Shown: positions 42,107-50,955 of the stretch, piece after piece | How positions within the stretch are numbered: the stretch's first letter is position 1 | Layout of the letters: every line of letters begins with the position of its first letter | Source of the DNA: an uncultured Oscillospiraceae bacterium | GTDB taxonomy: Bacteria; Bacillota; Clostridia; Oscillospirales; Acutalibacteraceae | DNA: 64,000 nucleotides | NCBI GenBank assembly: GCA_900543395.1 | Contig: UQQT01000003.1 | Location: 21,807 to 85,806 of the forward strand | Direction: 5' to 3' | The notes under the pieces: model-generated | Databases searched by the model: none | Told to the model about the DNA's origin: nothing | The model's input: the letters and a program-made list of their open reading frames with translations, nothing else | Translations under genes and position numbers: made by a program

Positions 42107-43074
42107 TGAAAAGATATAAAAAACTGCTGATACTTTCAGCCGTTTTAATCGTCGCCGTCGGGGGTTATTTTATAATTAAATCCGTTACGGACAGTAACGA
42201 TTCAACTGACGGTATCACGCTTTATTCCGAGGAAAAGGACAATATAACGACTGTTAAGATAACAAAAGGCTCCGATTCCGTTACACTCGAAAAGGATTCC
42301 GACGGTAATTTCAATGCTGCGGGCGAGTCCGGTTTTGAAATAGATTCCGATAAAACAGCCGTTATATTCGAAACGCTTGCGTCATTAAAAGCAAAACAGA
42401 AAATCTCGGACAATATCGCGGACGCGTCTAAATACGGTCTTGATTCTCCGTCGCTTACTCTCGATATAAAAACGTCCGATGATAAAGATAAGACGTTAAA
42501 ATTCGGTAATCTCAACGAGAATACGTCAATGTACTATTTCTCAATAAGCGGGGACAACTCGCTTTACTACGTCGAAGGCACGGTTTTTGATTCGCTCAAT
42601 GCGGACAGACTTACGCTTGTAAAACGCGATACGATATCCGATATTAATTCAGATGACATTAAGAGCGTTGATATTAAGAACGGGGATTTTACCGCTTCAT
42701 TGACTCTTATAAAGGAGCAAAAAGAGTCCGAGTCATACGATATAAGCTATGAGTCAGCGGACAAGAAAGAGAATCTTGCTTCCGACAAAGTAAATGACAA
42801 AATAAAAAAACTTACAAGTCTTGATACATCCGACCTCGTATGCTACAAGCCGACGGCGGACGAGCTCGGAAAATACGGACTTTCTTCGCCGTACGGCGAT
42901 TATAAGATTTCGTATACGAAAGAGGACGAGGATAAAACGCTTGAAATTCTCGTCTCGAAAGCAGACGGCGACGGCAATGCGTATTTCATGCTCTCGGGGG
43001 GCAGTAAAATATATAAAGCTTCGTCGGAAAGTATAGGATTCTATTCTGTCAATTCGTATTCGGATTTGAAATGA
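42106..43074 (+). CDS. DUF4340 membrane-anchored protein
   Basis: 322 residues: one N-terminal membrane segment (LLILSAVLIVAVGGYFII) and an extracytoplasmic region with two copies of the DUF4340-type pattern (KYGLDSPSLTLDIKT with KTLKFGNL, and KYGLSSPYGDYKISY with KTLEILVSK). The start ATG 42106 overlaps the GldG-like stop (TGATG). It is known to occur together with Gld-type ABC genes; function unknown. Last gene of the operon. Confidence 0.87.
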   Translation: MKRYKKLLILSAVLIVAVGGYFIIKSVTDSNDSTDGITLYSEEKDNITTVKITKGSDSVTLEKDSDGNFNAAGESGFEIDSDKTAVIFETLASLKAKQKISDNIADASKYGLDSPSLTLDIKTSDDKDKTLKFGNLNENTSMYYFSISGDNSLYYVEGTVFDSLNADRLTLVKRDTISDINSDDIKSVDIKNGDFTASLTLIKEQKESESYDISYESADKKENLASDKVNDKIKKLTSLDTSDLVCYKPTADELGKYGLSSPYGDYKISYTKEDEDKTLEILVSKADGDGNAYFMLSGGSKIYKASSESIGFYSVNSYSDLK

Positions 43075-43084
43075 CAATAAAAAA

Positions 43085-43115
43085 GTTCCGCTCGCAGACC
43101 GGGCGGAACCTTTTT
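43085..43115 (+). terminator. Terminator between convergent ABC operon and fucosidase
   Basis: GTTCCGCTC (43085-43093) pairs with GGGCGGAAC (43101-43109), then CTTTTTG. The A-run before the stem makes it usable from the minus strand as well. Confidence 0.75.
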
Positions 43116-43120
43116 GTGTA

Positions 43121-44584
43121 TTAATCTATTGAAATTTTAAAGCATAGGGGCATGTCCGTTTTGACACGGGCGGAAAGCTTGATTTTAAGGGATTTATTAT
43201 CGTGAATCCATTTGATTTTAATATCCGGGTGACCGAGAAGCTCAATATTTTTAATATCGTAGCGGATTCCCTCGTTTGAATATCTTAATGATTTAATGCA
43301 GTATGACGTTCTCTCCTTAACCGACATCGGAAACGCGTATATCGTCTTCGGCTTATATGTAAAGCGGTAGTCTCTGTCGGAGTATTCGAGATTGTCGTTA
43401 AACGCCTTGTTCTGCTGTTTCTTGCCCTCGCCGAATACGGTGAACGGCTCTGACGAGTATATAGCCTCGCCGTTTACATTAAGCCATTCGCCGAGCTTTA
43501 ATAAAACGTTTTTCTCCTCGTCGCATATCGTGCCGTCGGCCTTGGGCCCTACGTTTAACATAAAACAGCCGTTTTTGGATACAACGTCTATTAAATTAAC
43601 GGCGCAGGCGTACGGGGATTTGAATTCGTTGTTTTCCGTATATCCCCACGAGTTCTTTGCTATCGCGGTGTCGCACTGCCATACGTCCTTAGCTATCGAA
43701 TTTATCTGACCCCTCTCGACGTCAAATACGGCGCAGCCCTGCATCATGCATCCGTTCTTATAAAATACTACGGGGGTATAGCCCCAATCGTCGCATCTGT
43801 TATAGAAGTACGCGAGGAATTTTCTGATATAGGGCTTGAATTCGCTTTGATATATCCACCAGTCGAAATAAATTCCCCGCGGTCTGTTATTCTCGACCAT
43901 TTCGCACGACGAGGCAAGCCAGTCTTTGAGCCAGTATTCGGGAGCTTCGATTCCGTCCTCATGACCCGGGCGGGATTTTGAATAATCGAATGACATGCAC
44001 GGACCGTAAAGATCGCGGTATGTTTCGCAGTGAGCCTCGGAGCCCGGCACGTTTTCGACGGCGCCGTTTAAAAACCACAGATGCTCCGCGCGGTGGGACG
44101 AGCAGAAAAATTTAAGTCCCTTTTTATCGAACGCTTCGTGAAGCTCCTTCTGATAATCATGACCTGTCAGCTCGACGGTGTTCCAGCGGTTTAATTCGCT
44201 TTTATACATCTTGATTCCGTCGTGATGCTCGCTGACGGGCATTATGTGCTTGGCTCCGCTTTTATAAAATATATCCGCCCATTCGTCCGCGTTGAATTTA
44301 TCCGGGTGAAAACGCTCGACTATCTGTCTGTAATCGCCGTTTTCGCCGAGATTCTTTATTCTCCACTCCCAGCTTTTCGTGTCCTTTTGATACATCTGAC
44401 GGGGAAACCACTCGCTCTCGACGGCGGGAACACTGTAACAGCCCCAGTGGACGAACAGACCGAAACGGTTGTTTTTGTACCAGTCGGGAATTCTGTACTG
44501 TGACAGGCTTTCCCATGTGTCTTTATATTTGCCGTTTGCAATAACTTCGTCGACTTTTTTTAAGTATTCGTCTATCGATATCAT
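43121..44584 (-). CDS. Alpha-L-fucosidase, GH29
   Basis: 487 residues, no signal peptide, so probably cytoplasmic. The GH29 start is clear: WYKNNRFGLFVHWGCYSVPA, then KSGAKHIMPVSEHHDGIKMY. The likely nucleophile is Asp241 in RGIYFDWWIY. MLNVGPKADGTI closes the catalytic domain, followed by a C-terminal beta domain. It releases L-fucose from host or plant glycans. ATG 44584 has GGAG at the right distance on the minus strand. It stands alone, with no fucose transporter or catabolic genes nearby. Confidence 0.93.
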   Translation of the reverse strand: MISIDEYLKKVDEVIANGKYKDTWESLSQYRIPDWYKNNRFGLFVHWGCYSVPAVESEWFPRQMYQKDTKSWEWRIKNLGENGDYRQIVERFHPDKFNADEWADIFYKSGAKHIMPVSEHHDGIKMYKSELNRWNTVELTGHDYQKELHEAFDKKGLKFFCSSHRAEHLWFLNGAVENVPGSEAHCETYRDLYGPCMSFDYSKSRPGHEDGIEAPEYWLKDWLASSCEMVENNRPRGIYFDWWIYQSEFKPYIRKFLAYFYNRCDDWGYTPVVFYKNGCMMQGCAVFDVERGQINSIAKDVWQCDTAIAKNSWGYTENNEFKSPYACAVNLIDVVSKNGCFMLNVGPKADGTICDEEKNVLLKLGEWLNVNGEAIYSSEPFTVFGEGKKQQNKAFNDNLEYSDRDYRFTYKPKTIYAFPMSVKERTSYCIKSLRYSNEGIRYDIKNIELLGHPDIKIKWIHDNKSLKIKLSARVKTDMPLCFKISID

Positions 44585-44648
44585 CAAATCATCTCCGTAG
44601 GTTTTTTTTGATTATATCAATTCGAAAATTAAATTGCAAGATAAACGG

Positions 44649-44677
44649 TTGTTTTTATAAAAAATATATGGTATATT
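44649..44677 (+). promoter_or_regulatory. Promoter for the macro-domain gene
   Basis: TTGTTT (44649-44654), 17 bases, TATATT (44672-44677), 31 bases before ATG 44709. Confidence 0.55.
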
Positions 44678-44708
44678 ATTGTAAATATAATTAAAAGAAG
44701 GCGATATT

Positions 44709-45800
44709 ATGCCGTTTAAAATAATTCGGGGCGATATAACGAAAATTAAATGCGACGCGATAGTCAACGCTTCCGACGCAGTGCTGTCCGGCGGAGGAGG
44801 AGTTGACCTTGCAATACATTCCGCTGCGGGTAAGGAGCTTAAAAAAGCGTGTCAAAAGCTCGGCGGATGTAATACCGGCGAAGCGAAAATAACGTGGGGA
44901 TATAAACTTCCGTGTAAGTATGTAATACATACCGCAGGACCTGTTTGGAAGGGCGGAGATAACGGTGAAGAAAATCAGCTTCGAAGCTGTTATAAAAATT
45001 CGCTTGCCCTCGCCGTCGGGTATGGATGCAAAAGCGTTGCGTTTCCGCTGATTTCGTCGGGCGTTTATAATTATCCGAAGGATAAGGCTTTAAGCATTGC
45101 GATAGACGAGATAAGCTCGTTTTTAATGAGTAACGACGATATAGAAATAAGTATCGTTGTATTCGATAAAAAATCGTACGCGATAAGCGAGAAGCTTTTT
45201 TCTGATATAAAAAGCTATATAGACGACAATTATGCCGAGGAACACTCAGAACAGAGCCGTCTGCTGCCTTTTCCGAACGGAGAAAGAGCAGGCGAAAATC
45301 GCGGAGACGTACAGTGTACAAGATCTTTGCCGATTTCCGATGATTCCGTATTTTTCCCGACTGCTTCCGCTCCGGCTGTGCTCCCGCGTTCTAAGCTGTC
45401 GTATGACGAAGATATGTCGTTTAACACGTTCGGCACGCTCGACGAGGCTATGAAACATATTGACGAGAGCTTTTCTCAAATGCTGTTAAGAAAAATCGAC
45501 GAAAAGGGGTTGACCGACGCACAGTGCTACAAACGTGCGAACGTCGACAGAAAGCTTTTTTCGAAAATCCGTACCGACATGAATTACAAGCCCCGTAAGA
45601 CGACGGCGGTCGCGTTTGCTCTCGCTTTAGAACTCGGCATAGACGAGACGAGGGAAATGCTTAATAAGGCGGGATATTCGCTGTCAAGAAGCAGTAAATT
45701 CGATATAATAGTCGAGTATTTTATTAATAAAGGCAACTATAACGTATTTGATATAAACGAGGCTTTGTTCGCGTTTGACCAAAGCTTAATAGGAGCGTAA
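44709..45800 (+). CDS. Macro-domain protein with C-terminal helical (HTH-like) domain
   Basis: 363 residues. Residues 1-175 form a macro domain of the MacroD/AppR-1-P group: DAIVNASDAVLSGGGGVDLA holds the catalytic Asn and GGGGVD loop, and PLISSGVYNYPKDKAL the second ligand loop. Such domains bind or remove ADP-ribose or hydrolyse O-acetyl-ADP-ribose. A Ser/Pro-rich linker leads to a 121-residue helical domain (243-363), with KGLTDAQCYKRANVDRKLFSKIR resembling an XRE-like helix-turn-helix. SD AGAAGG precedes ATG 44709. A vWA protein follows in the same direction. Function beyond ADP-ribose binding is unknown. Confidence 0.88.
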   Translation: MPFKIIRGDITKIKCDAIVNASDAVLSGGGGVDLAIHSAAGKELKKACQKLGGCNTGEAKITWGYKLPCKYVIHTAGPVWKGGDNGEENQLRSCYKNSLALAVGYGCKSVAFPLISSGVYNYPKDKALSIAIDEISSFLMSNDDIEISIVVFDKKSYAISEKLFSDIKSYIDDNYAEEHSEQSRLLPFPNGERAGENRGDVQCTRSLPISDDSVFFPTASAPAVLPRSKLSYDEDMSFNTFGTLDEAMKHIDESFSQMLLRKIDEKGLTDAQCYKRANVDRKLFSKIRTDMNYKPRKTTAVAFALALELGIDETREMLNKAGYSLSRSSKFDIIVEYFINKGNYNVFDINEALFAFDQSLIGA

Positions 45801-45883
45801 ATTGTCGCTTTTAATGCGACACAATGAGTTCTAAAATGATATATAATCCGGATGTAATCAAAAATATTTCGGAGGTAAATATC

Positions 45884-46552
45884 ATGAAAGAAAACAAAAC
45901 GAATAACAATTTAACGGAGCTTGTGTTTATAATCGACAGAAGCGGTTCCATGTACGGACTCGAAAAGGACACGATCGGCGGATTTAATTCTCTTATCGAA
46001 AAACAGAGAAAAGAGGACGGCGAGTGCTATGTATCGGTCGTTCTGTTCGACGACATAAGCGAGGTTCTCTACGACAGAGTAAAGCTTGAAAACGTACGGG
46101 AAATGACTGCGGACGATTATTCGGTCAGAGGCTGTACCGCGCTTATAGACGCGCTCGGCGGAGCGATTCATCACATCGGTAATATTCATAAATACGCGAG
46201 AAATGAAGATGTCCCCGAGCATACCGTTTTTGTTATAATCACCGACGGTATGGAGAACGCAAGCCGTATGTATTCGTCAGACAGGGTTAAAAATGCGGTC
46301 AGGCGACAGAAGGAAAAATACGGCTGGGAGTTTTTGTTTATCGGTGCGAATATAGACGCAGTCGAGACTGCCGCAAACTACGGAATAGGCGCAGACAGAG
46401 CGGTAAACTACAACGCCGATTCTAAGGGAACGTCGATTCTTTACGAAACGGTTTCGTGCGCCGTCGAACAGATAAGAGCTAACGCGCCTCTTTGTTCCGA
46501 ATGGAGCGCGGAAATTGACGAGGACTATAAGTCGAGAAAGACAAACAGATAA
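45884..46552 (+). CDS. vWA-domain protein
   Basis: 222 residues consisting of one von Willebrand A domain. The MIDAS metal site is complete: DRSGSM (DxSxS), the Thr in RGCTALIDALGG, and the Asp in VIITDGMENAS. No signal peptide, so cytoplasmic. ATG 45884 is placed 8 bases after GGAGG; an in-frame ATG at 45824 lacks an SD. It lies 83 bases after the macro-domain gene and before the same terminator, so the two probably form a module. Confidence 0.88.
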   Translation: MKENKTNNNLTELVFIIDRSGSMYGLEKDTIGGFNSLIEKQRKEDGECYVSVVLFDDISEVLYDRVKLENVREMTADDYSVRGCTALIDALGGAIHHIGNIHKYARNEDVPEHTVFVIITDGMENASRMYSSDRVKNAVRRQKEKYGWEFLFIGANIDAVETAANYGIGADRAVNYNADSKGTSILYETVSCAVEQIRANAPLCSEWSAEIDEDYKSRKTNR

Positions 46553-46580
46553 TTAGGTTTTGCTTTGAAATTAATTTAAA

Positions 46581-46625
46581 ACGACGGCTGTTATGCAGAT
46601 AAATGTGTGACAGCCGTCGTTTTAT
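46581..46625 (+). terminator. Terminator after the macro/vWA pair
   Basis: ACGACGGCTGT (46581-46591) pairs perfectly with ACAGCCGTCGT (46610-46620), followed by TTTATT. Confidence 0.85.
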
Positions 46626-46696
46626 TAGGGTGAGAGGGGGGGGAAATTGTATTTTATTTCTTTTTTTTTCGATAATTTATGTCGGAGGGAAAGCAA

Positions 46697-46924
46697 ATGA
46701 GAATGACGGACTCAATAATAAATGAGTTTAAGGAGTATTTGATTGATAATGATAAGAGTGAGTTTGTTCTGCTGAAAATAAAATTAAGGTTCATATTAAA
46801 GATTTTACAGATTTTATTATGCAAATATATGACTTTATTCGCTCGCTGCTTCAAGGAAAATGATTGGATTAATGCTGTATCGAGACAGAAAGTTTTTAAG
46901 ATTTGCATAAAAGCTTTAAAATAA
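46697..46924 (+). CDS. Small hypothetical protein (75 aa), AT-rich
   Basis: ATG 46697 is 7 bases after a GGAGGG, and a strong terminator follows the stop. Together these suggest a small independent gene. The product is Lys/Ile/Leu-rich with a hydrophobic helix near the middle (FILKILQILLCKYMTLFA) and no motif I recognise. Its base composition is clearly more AT-rich than the neighbours, so it may be acquired or not a true gene. An unusual run of eight G and a run of nine T lie just upstream (46635-46670). Confidence 0.35.
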   Translation: MRMTDSIINEFKEYLIDNDKSEFVLLKIKLRFILKILQILLCKYMTLFARCFKENDWINAVSRQKVFKICIKALK

Positions 46925-46947
46925 GATTTAAGAATAAAACAAGCAAA

Positions 46948-46985
46948 ACCGAGACTTGATTAAAAAAATCGAGTCTCGGTTTTTA
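46948..46985 (+). terminator. Terminator after the small AT-rich ORF
   Basis: ACCGAGACTTGAT (46948-46960) pairs with ATCGAGTCTCGGT (46968-46980), apart from the TG/CG step, followed by TTTTA. Confidence 0.75.
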
Positions 46986-47040
46986 CATTATAAGAATACT
47001 GTATTCGGCGGTTTAAAAAGACCTGTTTGTAATAATAATA

Positions 47041-47991
47041 TTATCGTTCCGGCAGTTGGGTTAACGCTCTGAATTCGTACCCCTGTTCCCTTGCCTTATC
47101 GATTATTTCGGGCAGGGCGGCGGCATTGTCGGGGGATATCGAGTGCAGTAAAATCACCGCACCGGGGTGGAACCTCGCCGAAACCGTCTCGACTGCGTAG
47201 TCCTTTCCTTTCTGATTGTCAAGATCCCAGTCGGAATATGCAAGCGACCAAAAGACCGACGTGTAGCCGAGCGAGGAAACGAGGTCGAGAGCACAGTCGG
47301 AGTATTCACCCTTGGGAAAACGGAAATAAAGTGCGCTGTAACCGAAATGCTCCCTTAAATAATCGTCGAACGCTTTTATCTCGTCCGTCATTTGCATACG
47401 CGATATTTCGTCCATGGAAGGGTGTGTGTTCGTATGGTTGCCGACTATATGACCGTCGTTTATTGCACGGGCGATGATGTCGGGATTCTGCTCCATTTCG
47501 TGAAGCGTGCAGAAGAAAGCGGCGGGGACGTTCTTTTCTTTCAAAACGTCGAGAATTTTCATCGTGTAGCCGTTTTCATAACCGCAGTCGAACGTCAGAT
47601 ACATTACCTTTTTCTTTGTAACCGTGTCGAGTGTTACCGCGTCAAAATTTTTTTCGTCAAAATATTTCTGCGCGTTTTTCGAAATATCGTTTGCTTCGCC
47701 GTCCTTTGCGACTCCGAACGAGTGACATATTTTTTCAGTCGAAAGTCCTCTCGAATTGTCGGGATCCGAAACCGTGAAATTCCTTTTTTCCAGAGGCTTG
47801 AAACCCGTGAACGTCTCGTCGGTTCCCGTGTTTGCGCCTTTTATTACTTTTTCGTTCTTTTTCTCCGCTTCGGTAACGGACGGACGGTTATCCTTTTCGC
47901 CCGTAACTTTTTCATTTGCGCTTTTTTTATCGCATGACGCGAGGGAGAAAAGAAGAAGTATTGAAAGCGTTAACGCGGTGAATTTTTTCAT
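47041..47991 (-). CDS. PdaA-type polysaccharide deacetylase, lipoprotein
   Basis: 316 residues. Signal peptide with lipobox LASC (Cys20), so membrane-anchored outside. The NodB domain starts with MYLTFDCGYENGYTMKILDV, the form typical of PdaA (N-acetylmuramic deacetylase of spore cortex peptidoglycan). The metal-binding His pair is in GNHTNTHPSM, and FRFPKGEYS and VILLHSIS complete the site. It probably makes muramic delta-lactam during sporulation, or modifies cell-wall peptidoglycan. On the minus strand it lies 30 bases behind a small gene, possibly co-transcribed. SD GGAGGC before ATG 47991. Confidence 0.87.
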   Translation of the reverse strand: MKKFTALTLSILLLFSLASCDKKSANEKVTGEKDNRPSVTEAEKKNEKVIKGANTGTDETFTGFKPLEKRNFTVSDPDNSRGLSTEKICHSFGVAKDGEANDISKNAQKYFDEKNFDAVTLDTVTKKKVMYLTFDCGYENGYTMKILDVLKEKNVPAAFFCTLHEMEQNPDIIARAINDGHIVGNHTNTHPSMDEISRMQMTDEIKAFDDYLREHFGYSALYFRFPKGEYSDCALDLVSSLGYTSVFWSLAYSDWDLDNQKGKDYAVETVSARFHPGAVILLHSISPDNAAALPEIIDKAREQGYEFRALTQLPER

Positions 47992-48021
47992 TTCGAGCCT
48001 CCAGGATTCTTTTACTTAATT

Positions 48022-48213
48022 TTACATCATAGACGAAACGCCGTCAATGATATCGTTGATTTTTTTTACCGCCTTATCGGCTGTTTTTTTAACTTTTTTC
48101 TTTGTCGAGGAGGAGCTTGATGAAGAAACTGCGGAGCCTATCATTGCCGCCGTACCGCCGACTGCCATTACCGCGCCGACGCCTTTCATAATGTTTTCGA
48201 TTTTTTTAGTCAT
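48022..48213 (-). CDS. Small Gly/Ala/Ser- and Lys-rich protein (63 aa)
   Basis: Start ATG 48213 with AAAGGA 9 bases upstream; ATG 48222 touches the SD and is unlikely. It has a hydrophobic Gly-rich segment GVGAVMAVGGTAAMIGS, a run of seven Ser, then a basic helix (KKKVKKTADKAVKKIND). I recognise this only as a small-protein type seen in Clostridia, with no known function. It sits upstream of the deacetylase on the same strand. Confidence 0.65.
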   Translation of the reverse strand: MTKKIENIMKGVGAVMAVGGTAAMIGSAVSSSSSSSTKKKVKKTADKAVKKINDIIDGVSSMM

Positions 48214-48276
48214 TAGAATCATCCTTTCGGTTTTTTTATTATTTTTCCGAACACGGACGTAATTATACGGTTGTAC

Positions 48277-48305
48277 TTGAAAATAATAAAAAAAAATGGT
48301 ACTAT
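48277..48305 (+). promoter_or_regulatory. Promoter for the GtrA-YhaM-PrmA unit
   Basis: TTGAAA (48277-48282), 17 bases, TACTAT (48300-48305) with TG upstream. Confidence 0.55.
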
Positions 48306-48335
48306 ATAAACTAAGTTATTTTAAGGAAGATGAAT

Positions 48336-48917
48336 ATGGAAAAACTGTATAATGAAATTATGAATAGTATAATGCAATCAAAATTTATGCAGTTGAAATT
48401 TATGCGAAGGATTATGGGAAGTCTGTTCGTTCAAAAGCTTTTAAGCTACGAATTTGTTATTTATGTCGTTTTCGGTGTGCTTACGACTCTTGTAAATTTC
48501 GTTATAAGCTTTATATGTAATAAAATCTTCGGCTACGGCGTTATAAAAGAGTTTACGCTGTTTTCAAGGACGGTTAAATTCAGCTGGGTTTACGTTACGA
48601 ATGTGATTTCGTGGGTATGCGCGGTTCTTTTCGCGTATTTTACAAACAAAGCGTTTGTGTTTGAGGTCAAGGACTGGACGCCTAAGGTCGTTGCGCGTGA
48701 AATGCTTTCTTTCTTTTCTGCGCGTATAGTTTCGCTTCTTGCGTTTGATCTCGGATTTTTTGCGATAGTGTACAACATATTTAATAGAATATCGGTCAGC
48801 GACGGAGCTTCGTACTGGATTGCGAAAATCGCCGCGGCGGTATTTACCGTGATATTCAATTATGTATTCAGTAAATTTATTATATTCAAAAAGAAAAACA
48901 GTGAGGATAAATCATGA
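48336..48917 (+). CDS. GtrA-family membrane protein
   Basis: 193 residues with four membrane segments. The family pattern is visible: YVVFGVLTTLVNFVISFICN at the first segment, AYFTNKAFVFEV between segments 2 and 3, and FNYVFSKFIIFKKK at the end. GtrA-like proteins are thought to move lipid-linked sugars across the membrane, or take part in cell-surface polysaccharide or teichoic acid modification. ATG 48336 is preferred to ATG 48330, which touches the SD AAGGAAG. It overlaps the exoribonuclease by 4 bases (ATGA). Confidence 0.87.
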   Translation: MEKLYNEIMNSIMQSKFMQLKFMRRIMGSLFVQKLLSYEFVIYVVFGVLTTLVNFVISFICNKIFGYGVIKEFTLFSRTVKFSWVYVTNVISWVCAVLFAYFTNKAFVFEVKDWTPKVVAREMLSFFSARIVSLLAFDLGFFAIVYNIFNRISVSDGASYWIAKIAAAVFTVIFNYVFSKFIIFKKKNSEDKS

Positions 48918-49885
48918 ATTTTAAAGAGTTGGACAAAAACGGCTCGGTCGAGGGATTCGCTCTCGTCAAGTCGTGCGACAAAAAAAGTGCGAAAAACGGT
49001 TCCGTTTATCTTGATATTACGCTTGCGGATAAGACGGGCGAGATAAACGCGAAAATTTGGGATTACAGAGAGGGCGCGTTCCTGCCCGAGGTCAATACCG
49101 TTATAAAGGTCAGGGGAGTTCTGTCGTCATATAACGGAATTCCGCAGATGAAAATAGAGCGTTCGAGAGCAATATGGGATTCCGACGGAGTTAATATGAA
49201 CGATTTCGTGCCGGGCGCGGATTATGATTCTAATTATATGATGAACGAAATTTATGCGCTCGTAAACAATTTCGATGACAGGGAGCTGAAAAAGCTTGTT
49301 TCGGCTCTGCTTAACGAATATAAGGACAGAATGCTCGACTGGCCTGCGGCGTTCAGGCTCCACCATGCGATAAAGGGCGGACTGCTTATGCATACGCTGT
49401 CTATAGTCCGCATGTGTCAGGCTGTCGCGGCATTATACCCGACGGTTGACGAGGAGCTTCTCATTTCGGGTGCGATTCTGCACGATATCGCCAAGACGGA
49501 GGAATTTAAAATTTCTCCCGTAGGGCTTGCCGAGGGCTACACCGCGGACGGAACGCTCATAGGTCATCTTGTGCGCGGGGCGATGGCTGTCGAGAGGGTC
49601 GGAACGGCAATCGGCTCCGACAAAAATACGATGATGCTTCTTGAGCATATGATAATTTCGCACCACGGAGAGCCTGAATTCGGCGCGGCTGTGCGTCCGC
49701 TGTTTCTTGAGGCGGAGATACTTTCTCAGCTTGATGAGCTCGACGCCAAAATTTATGAATTCGAAAACGCAACTGCGGATATAGAACCAGGCGAATTCTC
49801 AAACAGGCAGTGGGCTTTAAACGAAAGAAAGCTTTATAATCACGGCAGAAAAAAGATTGAGACAAAGGTGAATTTCAATGACTGA
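48914..49885 (+). CDS. YhaM-type 3'-5' exoribonuclease (OB fold plus HD domain)
   Basis: 323 residues. The N-terminal OB fold is residues about 10-95 (VYLDITLADKTGEINAKIW). The HD phosphohydrolase domain has HHAIKGGLLMHTLSIV and GAILHDIAKTEEF with the HD pair, and a later His pair in MIISHHGEPE. This order is that of the YhaM/CBF1 family, which degrades RNA and single-stranded DNA 3' to 5'. It overlaps GtrA by 4 bases and prmA by 8, so translation is coupled. Confidence 0.92.
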   Translation: MNFKELDKNGSVEGFALVKSCDKKSAKNGSVYLDITLADKTGEINAKIWDYREGAFLPEVNTVIKVRGVLSSYNGIPQMKIERSRAIWDSDGVNMNDFVPGADYDSNYMMNEIYALVNNFDDRELKKLVSALLNEYKDRMLDWPAAFRLHHAIKGGLLMHTLSIVRMCQAVAALYPTVDEELLISGAILHDIAKTEEFKISPVGLAEGYTADGTLIGHLVRGAMAVERVGTAIGSDKNTMMLLEHMIISHHGEPEFGAAVRPLFLEAEILSQLDELDAKIYEFENATADIEPGEFSNRQWALNERKLYNHGRKKIETKVNFND

Positions 49886-50819
49886 TAATATTAATAACGA
49901 CTGGACGGAAATTAAAATAACGGTACCCGTCGCAGATGTTGACAAAGCCGGCGATATCGCAATTATGACGGTTCCGTACGGCATTTATATAGAGGATTAT
50001 TCCGATCTTGAAGAGGGCGCGAGGGAGATAGCGCATATCGACCTTATCGACGAGGAGCTTATTAAAAAGGACAGAACAAAGGGAATCGTACATATCTATA
50101 TTTCACCTAAAGCGAATCCTGCCGAAGCCGCCGCATTCCTTAAAGAGAGATACGAGAGCGAGGGTATAGATTACGAAATAGATACGGATATATGCCGTAA
50201 TTCCGACTGGGAAAACAATTGGAAGAAGTATTTTAAGCCCATACCGGTAGGTGAAAAGCTTCTTATCCGCCCCGTATGGGAGGAGAATTTTGAGTCCGGC
50301 GGCAGAGCGGTTCTCAACCTCGAACCCGGTCTTGCTTTCGGCTCGGGTACGCATGAGACGACGAGACTTTGCCTTACCGCTCTCGAGAAATATATAACGC
50401 CCGAAACGAGAATGCTCGATGTCGGCTGCGGCAGCGGTATACTTTCCGTTGCTTCGCTTCTGCTCGGAGCTAAAAGCGCGGTCGGAGTCGATATAGATCC
50501 GCTTGCGGTAAAGACTGCTGCTGAGAACGGAGAAAGAAACGGTTTCGGCGAGGATAAGTATACGCTTTATCACGGCAATCTGACCGATAAAATCAGCGGT
50601 AGGTTTGATGTCGTCGCTGCCAATATCGTAGCCGACGCGATTATAATGCTTTCGTCGCAGATAGGACGGTTTTTGGAGGACGACGGCGTTTATATCGTAT
50701 CGGGAATTATTGATACAAGAGAGGCGGAGGTCGTCGAAGCTCTCAGTTCCTGCGGATTTAAAACAGTAAAAAGAAACGAGGACGGCGGCTGGCTGTGTTT
50801 TGAGTGTAAAAAACAGTAA
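49878..50819 (+). CDS. prmA: Ribosomal protein L11 methyltransferase
   Basis: Trimethylates L11 using S-adenosylmethionine. 313 residues. The N-terminal substrate domain includes NSDWENNWKKYFKPIPVG. The catalytic domain has the SAM-binding DVGCGSGILSVASLLLGA and the NIVADAIIML motif near residue 250, as in PrmA. The upstream block PGLAFGSGTHETTRLCL is diagnostic. It ends the three-gene unit with GtrA and YhaM. Confidence 0.96.
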   Translation: MTDNINNDWTEIKITVPVADVDKAGDIAIMTVPYGIYIEDYSDLEEGAREIAHIDLIDEELIKKDRTKGIVHIYISPKANPAEAAAFLKERYESEGIDYEIDTDICRNSDWENNWKKYFKPIPVGEKLLIRPVWEENFESGGRAVLNLEPGLAFGSGTHETTRLCLTALEKYITPETRMLDVGCGSGILSVASLLLGAKSAVGVDIDPLAVKTAAENGERNGFGEDKYTLYHGNLTDKISGRFDVVAANIVADAIIMLSSQIGRFLEDDGVYIVSGIIDTREAEVVEALSSCGFKTVKRNEDGGWLCFECKKQ

Positions 50820-50955
50820 TTCAAGTTCGTAATTGATACTTTTAGTCATCCTGCCCTGTTTTACTGCCGTAATTTCCTGCAATATGTCGAATTGAATACG
50901 GTTTTAATATATGGTAAAATATAAATACCATATTATTAAATTCGGAGGCGAGATT

